From: Struthio camelus
Lineage: Eukaryota; Chordata; Aves; Struthioniformes; Struthionidae
Assembly (NCBI RefSeq): GCF_040807025.1
Contig: NC_090952.1
Location: forward strand, 27,711,068 to 27,775,067
Reading direction: 5' to 3'
DNA: 64,000 nt
Part shown: in pieces, positions 54,432 through 64,000 of the stretch
Layout of the letters: the number at the start of each line of letters is the position of its first letter
Position numbering within the stretch: position 1 is the first letter of the stretch
Translations under genes and position numbers: made by a program
Notes under the pieces: generated by a model
The model's database searches: none
What the model was told of the DNA's origin: nothing
What the model saw: the letters and a program-made list of their open reading frames with translations, nothing else

Positions 54432-57400
54432 CTAAAGGAAGTCACCGAGAGGGAAATGTCACCTCCACAAACACCTGGGCAGCCAAAGCAACACAGAAGC
54501 TTGGTTCTGAGCAGGGGTGAAAGGGAAGGAGAGATTTCCTCTTACCTCACTTAGCTCACTCAAGAAACATTTGTCAATACGTCTGGGTTACTTACTCTAT
54601 TCATTATTAAAAGAAACCATTAAGGTGTTAGAGACTGTGGAATTCACCTAACGACCTACAACAACCACCAAAGTAAAGCAAATTAACACTATGGACTAAT
54701 GTCCCCTACAGATGGGCACTGGGGCATCGTAACAGATCACAGCAACTCTTCTGGGACTGGAGGCCCAAGAGCTTTGTTTGTTGCATGAAAAATTTCCTCT
54801 TCGAGACCAACTACTGCATTTTCTCTTCCCTGAGATCAGGCCGAGGAGGAACCTCCAGACGGCTAAGCAATACTGTTCGTTGAGTGCGCGTGCATCTTTC
54901 AACGCTGCAGTACTCAGCCCCGGCCAGGGACTTGCAGAGACAAACAGGACGGGAGCCCAGGAAGCCAAATGGGACTATGGTGTCTGCCCGTTGCGAGCAC
55001 CTCTTCAGCAAACCAGTAACCAAGGGAGGAAACGCAGGTACATGCACTTGCGTAAGCCAGGCCAACGTCTGCTGTGCCCAAACTGAGGGGATTCCCGAGC
55101 CTTTCGTGTTGGGGTTACCTCTCAGGGTGCTGCACGCTCCGGGGCAGGCTGCGGATTTCATGCTTCCTCTAACGCACTTCGCCCTGGTCACCATCAGCTC
55201 TGAACACTGGGTGCTGGGTTGCAAAACAGACTGCAGACTAATCTTTTTTGGCAATTTCCAAAGCTCTCTGACTACTGGAAAAGCCACCCGTCAGAAGCAT
55301 ATGGGCACTGCTGGGACACAGCTAGCTGCTGTGCCGAGCTCTGGTAATGAGAGCACACTGCTGTTACAGACGCCTCGGATTCATCATTTTCTGTCACAGA
55401 ACAAAGTCTTTTTCATCTTCTGCACCAAACTACCTGGTTCTGGGGGATTCCCAATTCACAGAAATCTCGCACTTTTTCCCATGCCATTTCTTCTGGCTCA
55501 AATGGGCAACTCTCATAAGGAATGCTTCATTTTATAGGCAGATTTCGATAGCTACATACACCAAACAATGCTTTACCCACTGCTATAAATGCTCCTGTGG
55601 TCTCCCAAAATAGAAAGTTGAACTCACCTTTTAGCTGGTTAGAGCTGCCCTTTGCACAATTTCCAGAAAGAAAAGCTACCTGGTGGCTAGCCTGCAATTT
55701 AGGACCAGAGGAGGTGGCATAAACTCTGCCCATCAGGGCTGTCAGCTCTGCTGTCCCTCCTCTCCCCTGGGTCTCGCAGCGCAGGCTGGCTGGCCTGCTC
55801 TGCCAGAGACACAACCGCACAGGAGCAGGGCATGGAAAGCCCCTTCATCCGCAGCGGAGAGAGGTGGCCCTTCTCACCAGGAGAAAACACGTTTTGAAGC
55901 GCAAACGGAGGAGCGTGGAGGTGGTGTCCTTCTAGCTAAGCCCTGGGGTGGGTTGGCACCTGGTTCGGGGATCGGGCTCTGGGGCTGCCCAGGGAAAGCC
56001 CACCGACGGCTCCGCTGGGACTGCGTCTCCGGCATCGTCCTGAGCTTCCGAGAATCACATAGGGGAGAAACAGTTTGTCTTCAAATGATTTAAAAGCGAG
56101 ATCTCTTGTTTCTTGTGGTGAGCAGTCATTCCTCAGGCTGCAAGAAATCCATGACAGCAGTGGGAAGAAGAGCACCCTCCGCGGCATTTCCAGCTCTTCT
56201 ATGAATATATCTAGGCACTAGCTACAAAACTGAGGTCACACTAATGACCACATGCAACTTCCTTTGAAATCAACTAGAAAGAACTCCCTGTGAGTCAAAG
56301 GGAATAAATTTCCCCCCCTCAGAGCAGTTGGAGTAAACCTCGTGCTGCTCCTTCCAGCTGGATTTTTAATTTTTGGAGGCTTTAAAAACATCTCTTCTTT
56401 GTTTCCCCATGTTTTGCATAGATCCTTATCATCATTTGTTTGGACCATGGCAACGTCTCAGGACTAAAGCTGGTTGGGAAATGCTTGGCAAGTTGTTTTC
56501 TTATGTCTTTTTTTTTTCCCCCCCCTTGGAAAATGCCAATTTATGAAAATGAGAATTTTCATAGAAGCATGTTAGTTTTGGTGAAACTTTCATCAGAAAA
56601 AATTTAATCGGGATCAGGACGCAATACAGGGAGTAAGCATTTCAGAGCAGTTAATAGCGCTGTGGTCAAGGTGTTCAGCCGGGATGTGGGGAATTCAGCT
56701 GCAGCTCTGCTTTTTCTTTCTGGCCTGTTGGATGTTAATTATTTAGACAAAGTGGAACAGCTCCAGAGAAGGGACTGACTCTGTAATCAGACTCTGAGGA
56801 CACAACGGGGAGAGGGAGCTTCGAGGTCTTGTTCTGGATGAGAACCTGCCTGAGCTTATTTCCCCAAGCCGTGGTGGCAGCCCCAGGAGGAAGGGGAGAT
56901 GGGGGTGAGCAGGGTGTGCTCACCTCCCAGATGCCATCATCACGCTCCTTCCTAAATCCCTTCTCGGACTGCCATGGCCCCAGCAGTCCAAAGCGACTTC
57001 TGTATGAGAGGTGCCCCCAAGGTTCCTGCTGGACACGAGCATGGCTCTAGGCGCGTCAAAGTCCTCGTCCAGCCCTGCGGGCTCTTGGCAGTTTGCAGAG
57101 CCTCGGAAGCGAGGCCACCACCGTCAGAGCTGCAGCTAGTGCCAGCCAGGCATGGCGAGGTCTGGCCCCGAGCCACCAGGAGAAATCAGGGGCCTGACAA
57201 GCCGGCTTGGAGGGACGGTTCCTGCTCTGCTGTTGGGCAACCCTGGGGTCAGCGTTTAAGACGTGCTGGAGGTTTCCCATAGGAGAGATTGCAAATAAGC
57301 TCCTACCAGCCTTCCAAATTAGCATGTGCTCCAGCAGCAGGACAAGCTCCCTTGGTGCCATCCAACCACACTGAAAGTCTATTAGCTTGGAGCCTGGGGC

Positions 57401-60400
57401 TGTGCTACGGGCTGCATTATCCCTTTTGCTGAGCATGAGAGAGAAGCAGCAAATGGATACATGATGCAAAACTGCGCAAGGCATCCCTCTGCCACCAGAC
57501 ACACCAGGGGCAGCAGAAGCTTGTAGGTGAACTGACTCATTACAGCCTTATGGGATCGTTACAGCTGAGCCCGTCAAATTCACTAGCAGAACCGTAACTG
57601 CAACTATCCTCTACCCAGCCTGGAGACCAGCCAGCTCCACCTGTACCCTGTGGTACTGAACGCACCAGCAAATCCACAGTCCTCATGTTCCCTCCACCAC
57701 CGAGCACAGCAGGCTGATATTCACCCCCTTCTTTCCTCTCCTTGGACAAGGAACACATTGCAGGTGAAGCTGTGGGACCAGTCTCATAGACCTGAAGACA
57801 AGGTCTGCTCTTCTGCACAACCTGCACTCCAGAGACTGCCACAACTTGAGCTTTAACATGCATCTTCCTTAATAGCCTCTAGTCCCCGGGGGGGACAACA
57901 TGAGCAGCAACAGAGCAGCGGGGAGTCAGGAGGATCCTCCTGAAGAAGGATCACTCAGTGGGGCTGACACATCACACTTAGCAAGTGCGATTAGTTTTTC
58001 TCATTAGGGAAATGAGTATCCATCATTGCTCTTCAATGGGACCTTAACAGGACATAAAGGAGGGATAGATATGTCAGTAGATAATGATGCATTACAATAG
58101 AGGAGATGGAAAAGCAGAAGATATAAAATGTGCTTCAAACCATCTGCTGACTAGAGAGGACAGAAAGAGCTCTAAGAGCTCTTTAATCCTTAACTAGATG
58201 GGATGCATCTTTACTCTGGTCCAGCCTGGCAAGTCCCTGCTTCTGTACAACACTGTACAGCTGTGCGTGTAATCTGGAGAAAAACAGAGAGACCCTCGCC
58301 CCAGAGACATGCTCTACAATAGCCATAAAGGGTGGAAAGAGTCAGGGAGGGCCATCCTAAGGATGCCACCAACTGAGATAAGTAGATAAAAACATTCATA
58401 AACAACCAGCTCCCCTCTGCTTTGCTCCCCCTCACACACTGTAAGGGTAGCGCGCTGCAACATTTGCTAGCAGTCTCCAGAGCTAACCTCTGGATTACGC
58501 CTGCCAGGGCAACCAGGGAACCCCTGTGAGAAATGGACACTATGAGAGAAACCCTTGTTGGCAACCAACTCTAGAAAGAAGCCGTACGAAGGGTCCTCAA
58601 ACAACAACAGAGCTTCCCTGAGCGTTTTCTGGGAACAAAGCATCCTGCCCTGCTGGGAATTTCTGTATTGGATAGCTCAGGGAAGTTGTATTCTCATTTT
58701 GCCCATTAGAGGGCACATGTATCCTGCTGCATCTCACTCCTCCGGAAACCTGCAGGGGCTCCCGCCCTGCTATCAAAGCAGGGGAAGAAGGAAAGGAGCA
58801 AACATACAGATGAAAGCAGACCAGGAGGGCAGAGGAACAGCGTGTGCTGCTGCACAGGTTCTGGGCTCAGAACCTGCCCCAGGCACAGCAGGAACAGACC
58901 TGCCCTTATCAAAAAGTCCTGTGGAAATCAGTATGAAATACATTTTCCACCAGGTTTTTAGCTCTACTAGAGTTTTAAAACATGCAGGATAGGGTTAATT
59001 TACCTAATGTTGATCTTTGCAAAATTAGGGCTTGATCTATGTTATTCAGGCTGCTTTTATAGTCAACAGAGAGAGGGCATCTTGAGGACAATAAATCCCT
59101 CCCAAGACAGGTACCCTGACCACCCCAGCCACAGATGGGGCTGGAGGTGCTGCTCTCTTTCTCTGTTGACTGTAGAGGATTTTTGACAGCTAGATTAGAT
59201 CCCTGAATTTTAAATGGCTGAAGTTGGATGAGATGAATTCTGCCCTAAATTATAAAATTTTCAGGATTAAAACCTGGATATATTAACTAAACCATAAGCA
59301 ACAGAGCTGGATGCAGAATTCGCTGGGTACAATTCTATGACGCGTGTCAGGCCAGAAATCAGTCTAGAAGATCATGAAGGTCCTTTAGACTTAAAATATC
59401 TGTAGCGGAGAAGTTTCAGTGAGATAGAATGAACAAAAGAGTTGTAAAACACTAGGGAAAACTCAGATCCTCTATTGTATTCTTTAAGCTTTTACAGCAC
59501 CTGCTGCAAGACCTGACTGGTTTATGCCCGGGCAGTTCCCCGTGGGCTGTTTGTTGACATTAGATGATCACTGCACAAGTTGACATGTGTCACTACTCAT
59601 ATCTGCCGCTTGCTAAACCATTCAGGGACTCGGGGCAGCTCCTGGTTCCTCAGCAGGTTCCTCAACTTCCCGGCCACAAGCATGTTTTGAAGAGCAGCGT
59701 TAATAAAAGCCCCTGCTCTGTGGATGCAGTTGTGGGCTGCTGGGCAACCTCTGCTTTGCCAGGGTCCCTGGAGGCCTTGGTCTCGCAGGGCTGTGCGCGC
59801 CAGGCAAGAGTGCAAGTGATTCCTCAGTGTCAGCAAGGAGATCAGCTCACTGCTCTGTGCAAGCCGCTGGCTGTGCAAGGTGTATTCACAAAATACACGT
59901 GAAAATATTCATAGGTCCTGAACAGTCTGCAAATTTGACAAGAATCAAGATATGTAGCAGAAAAAGACAACTTGCTACTCACTTTTTGTTGTTAATCATT
60001 TGGGCTTTTTCTGTTCAACGAGCCTGCCAACCATATAGCAACAACAATGTCCTACCACTTAACTCTCTCTTTTGCACACACTCTTTGATATTCCATGGTT
60101 ATGAATAATAAATAGCAAATAGGTTAAGTGGATAGTTTAGGAACAGCTCACAGTGTTGTATTTGCTCACAAAAACTCTGCTGCACACCCTACCTGGTAGC
60201 ACAGACAATGACAAAACCCAGCACCCATCCACAAACAATTCATGAATAGGAAAAAGGTTAAATTTGCAACAAACATGGTCCAAAGTCAATAAACTGACTA
60301 GCACCAGTACTGTGTGTTTCCCCCTCCACCAGGACAAGCAGCTGCTGCAGGGCCTGGAGATCACAGGCAGAAGGCAAGAGCCCCATAGTGGAGCCTTCTA

Positions 60401-63400
60401 GGAGCATGCAGAGATGCAACGAACAGCTGAGCAGCAGTGCAATTCTCTGTTGCACTGTTTCCTTTTGGGTTAAATTATTTGCCGGTGCCAAAGGGACACG
60501 GAAGTGCTGACAAGAGAGGAAGAACATCCGCAGAGTCACTCTTCTGCAAGGCTGAAGCAACCCAGACAGTGCTGCCTGCAGCAAGCCTTCCTCCCATCCC
60601 ACCGGCCCCAGCCAACCTGCCCTGAGGGCCAGCTTGGAGGAGAGCACAGCCCGCACTCTTTACTGTTTCACCTCGGGACTACCGCAAGGTCCAGCCCCAT
60701 GCAAGCTCTGCGCCTGTCTGCAGCCCTGGAGAGAGGTGGAAGGACCACTTAGGAAATACTGAATCCATCCCTCGTGGCTAGCTGTTGCATTCAGCCTGTT
60801 TTTCAGGACCTCATCTGGCTTCGTGTCAAACACCTCAATCAATGGGGAGGTTTCCTGGGGAGGTTATCTTGCCGCCGCGAACAGCGTACCTTGCTGCCTA
60901 CAAATTTTCTGTGATATTTGACCTACATTTCTCCATCCAAAAGTTCATTCCCTTCAATCATTCCATAAATCATTCCTCTCCTTTCTTTGTGTTTACACAT
61001 TTCTAATATTTGCAGATGTATCATACTCCCCATTTAGTCATAACTTAGGCAAGCTCGACTGATTTACTCTCTTACATTTCCTGTAAGTCTCTCTCCCAGC
61101 CCTTTAATCATTTGTGTCTCCTTTCTAAGCTCCCTTGCTTTGTCACTCTCTTGCTGGTATAAAGGCACCTATTGCCAAACACAGACCCCCAGAGGACGTG
61201 ACAGTCGATCTTGGCTTGGAAGGGCAAGACACTTTCCTCTGAGCTGTAGCTAAACCAGGCAGTCTGTGGTCTCCCTTAATCCCTGCAAAGCCCTTTGCTA
61301 GACTGCTCGTCTCTCACTGGAGCGGTTGCGTGCCATGTGGGATGCCCACGAGCAGCCAGGCCCCCCACCAAGGGCTGGACACCACCAGTGCCTGCGCCAC
61401 AGGGCTTTCCGTGCGCGCGGGGCATCGTGGGGACCCCGCCACCTTGCAAAAGGCTCCCCAGGTCACAGCCATGCTAGAAGGAATGGAAAAACAGGCTTTG
61501 AAAGCCAAGCTAACATTTGCAATGTGAATCTTCTGGAGGGGTTTTCCTGGGATGGTGGAGCCAGCACTGCTGTCTCCTACAGCTCGACCAGTCTGTCTTC
61601 CCCAGCTGCAGCTGAAGCGTTTGTCTGACTAACGTGGGTTCCCATGGGTCACCCAGAGCCAGTGCCTGCTGCCGAGGTTGGCCGGGTTTCCCACAGGAGA
61701 CGTTTTTGGCTGCAGGACGAGCTGAAGGAGCGGCTGCAGTCCTTCAGGGTTTCCAGAGCCCAGGTCCCATACACAGGGTTCCTACCCCATAAACACACGT
61801 AACACAGGGATGACCAAGTCCTACACTGGGCCAAATGACAGAGCACGGACAGATTTGTAAGGCCTTGGTTTTTGCCTAAACTGTTACCGATCAGGCTTTT
61901 AGCTCTAGCAATCACTGCTTTGGTCCCACAGGCCAAAAAAGGCAGTTGTCACAGAAGACTCGAGAGCAGTAGGTAAGGACAAGCTCGCTTTCATCCTCGT
62001 TTCCTGTGGAAACACAGTCCATGTAAGCAGACTCCACATGCATTTGTATGCTTTCCCCCTAAAATATTTCTGCCCTGTTGGCTCACTTCAGGCAAATTTG
62101 GCAGATGGTTGGGGTCTCAGAGATAACGTCATTCTTAGGAATTAAATGAAAATGGAGTGAAAGACTGCTGAGAGCTGGCAGCTTATTAAACACCAGTAAA
62201 TCCTTGCAAGAGAGAGACATCAGTGATACCTCAGCCACAGGAGTGGGTTGAGCAGGTGCTTTCAGCTCCCCGGACATTGCAGTCGCTCACCTTGTGACAA
62301 AGATCCACCGGCCTCATTCAGCCCCATGCTCTGCTCCTGCTCCTAGAAACTCTGTTTAGGCACCGGGATTTCCCTGGTGCCTCTGACCTTCCTTTTCTTG
62401 GTTGCTCATTTGCCCAGAGGGAAACAGAGACCCATACGTGGTCACGAGGTCCCCAGCCTGCCCCCCTGGGCTATTTAATGCTGCCAGCCCACTTCGGTGG
62501 GGCAGCACAAAGCGGCTCCTTCGCCCCTTGCACAATCCTGTTGCCCCGTGTGAACGTCCGTGTCCCGTTGCCCCATTTCTTTTAGGCATAAAGCATCTTC
62601 CCTCCCGGGCAGGCGCCCGGCGCTGCCCCCGCAGAGCCCCCGCACACCGCCCGGACTAGCAGTCCCTCACCAGCACGCGCTGCGAGACGAAAGGCCTTCT
62701 GCGGTTCCTCCGGGCGTTTCAGCAGGGACTCCGGGGCCGCGCGCGATGGAAACTGCCTGTGTATGCTCACAAGTACGGCCAGCAAAGGCCTGCTGGCTAA
62801 ACCCGGCTTGCAGCTGCCCCCACCAACCGGCCTGACACACAGCCCGCTTTCTGGGACTAGAGTGCCCATCACCGCCGAACAGAGACTCGGTGTCTTGCTG
62901 TCAAGCATTTGCACAGGCCAACATCACAGCTGAGCAATGAACTCCCAGGGCTCTTTAAACAGTGAGTCGTATGGCTCCAGTTTTTCAACAGCTTTCGATA
63001 TCTTTGCACTTATTCCATGCAACCTACTTCCCCTTGCTATTATAAAGGACCTGTCAGGATTGAGGACAGTAAGAAGTTTATTTTCTGCTTAAATCAACAA
63101 GGAAAGCTCACTGATTTTCCATCATTGTCCTTTACAGTTTCTTTAGGAAGTGAATTTGGGTATAATCAGTGTTTCTTCCATTCTGTTTTTATTTTTGGCC
63201 GACCTCCAGCAAGGCCAAGTACATATAAGTGACCCAAACTCCCCAAAGCTCTATTTCAATGCCCTCGTCTTGCATTTTTAGCACAGAAGACTCACTAGAT
63301 GACTCTCTGAGAAAGCACAAGCAGTTTTGCTGCCCAGGAAAGGGGCCAACCTCAAAGGCACCCAGTTTACACGTGACGAGGAAGACAGCCTATCCGTCAG

Positions 63401-64000
63401 CGTGCAGGTTTGCAGGTATGCTAAAACACTGCATCACAAAGGACATTAGAGAGAAACAAAATGAATCAGATTGACCATAGTTATCTAGTTAAGCTACCTC
63501 TCTGCTCACATGTTCACCGGTATCTAAAATCAGCATTCAGAGGGCAGGCCTTTACCCAGGGACTTCTGCGCCAAGCGCGTTTCTTGCGTTTGAATTTCTC
63601 CTGCTGCGAACGCGCGGAGAGCATCCCCCAGGAAACAGGTTTGCCGGAGCATTCTTGAGTTGTTCTTGGTATTTTTGCATGGAACAGCATATGGATTTTA
63701 AAAAGTAAATTGGCTGGTCTCAATACCACTCCAGTTGCTGCCAATATTTTGTAAATAGTGGCATCGTCTGCTGAACGAGAAGCCGGGGTTGGGGACGGGG
63801 AGGGAAGCGCGTCCTCGGGACTCGTCCAACAAGCCCTGCGACACCTTCCGAGAGGACACAGTATGGGATAGGCTGGATGTCCGCCGGGACGAGCAGCTGT
63901 AATTAACTTAACAAGCTGCCGTTTTCCCATTAAAACAGGAAGTAAAGCTTGGGAATTTCCCCTGGGAAATCCTGATTGTGGCTAATCATCCAAGAGGGCC
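54432..64000 (-). other. NALF2: NALF2 intron 1 (partial, runs off right edge)
   Basis: This is the region upstream of NALF2 exon 2. Exon 1 should encode an N-terminal signal anchor and the first cysteines of the extracellular domain. No minus-strand frame here resembles that, so intron 1 is at least about 9.6 kb and exon 1 lies past the right edge. The region is moderately GC-rich, with weak CpG enrichment near 61.3-61.5, 62.5-62.75 and 63.55-63.9 kb. The only structured element I can define is the inverted repeat at 59054-59178. Long open frames at 54811-55537 have no recognisable homology. Confidence 0.8.
59054..59178 (+). repeat. Inverted repeat with 24-bp hairpin stem
   Basis: Bases 59054-59077 pair with 59155-59178 without a bulge: 19 Watson-Crick pairs and five G-T (G-U in plus-strand RNA) pairs. 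The core is AGTCAACAGAGA / TCTCTGTTGACT, 12 bp perfect. The 77-nt loop holds a second short hairpin, CCAGCC (59125-59130) with GGCTGG (59139-59144). It lies in NALF2 intron 1 on the antisense strand. It could be a structured RNA, the ends of a small decayed DNA transposon, or chance. Confidence 0.6.

Noticed and set aside
54432-64000. NALF2 exon 1 in the right part of the window
   Set aside because: No minus-strand frame shows the N-terminal hydrophobic anchor or the Cys-rich lead-in, and no matching donor frame was seen.

Overview
This is vertebrate nuclear DNA, most likely from a bird. There are no operons or ribosome-binding sites. The DNA is mostly AT-rich and noncoding, is broken by dense CpG islands, and carries two recognisable split genes. 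Mammalian-type SINEs are not evident. The interspersed repeats I can recognise are old, degraded CR1 LINE fragments, the main repeat family of birds and other reptiles, and they are sparse. A bird therefore fits better than a turtle or crocodile, but the species cannot be read from the window.

Both recognised genes are on the minus strand. The first coding exon of EDA (ectodysplasin A, a TNF-family ligand for skin appendage development) is at 24212-24511, with its CpG-island promoter immediately to the right. The last two coding exons of NALF2 (FAM155B/TMEM28, an auxiliary subunit of the NALCN sodium leak channel) are at 54260-54431 and 53144-53562. NALF2 lies upstream of EDA in the same orientation, about 28.6 kb from NALF2 stop to EDA start. 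From memory this is the order found on human Xq13.1, which supports both calls.

Layout from left to right: 1-24211 is EDA intron 1, running off the left edge, with an isolated CpG island at about 14.2-15.0 kb and two decayed CR1 3' ends. EDA exon 1 and its promoter occupy 24.2-24.9 kb. From about 24.9 to 51.7 kb lies the interval between the genes. It holds CR1 remnants, including one of about 2 kb at 26.1-28.1 kb with a probable nested insertion, and an unassigned CpG island at 38.0-39.05 kb. The likely NALF2 3' UTR is at 51.7-53.1 kb, followed by exon 3, a 697-bp intron and exon 2. From 54.4 kb to the right edge is NALF2 intron 1. NALF2 exon 1 was not found and should lie beyond 64 kb.

The items most worth a second look are a 24-bp uninterrupted hairpin stem at 59054-59178, the two CpG islands with no assignable gene, the short repeat-rich EDA exon 1, and the histidine-rich segment of NALF2. 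I found no gene cluster or obviously new protein system. Most other open frames are short or explained by GC-rich sequence.
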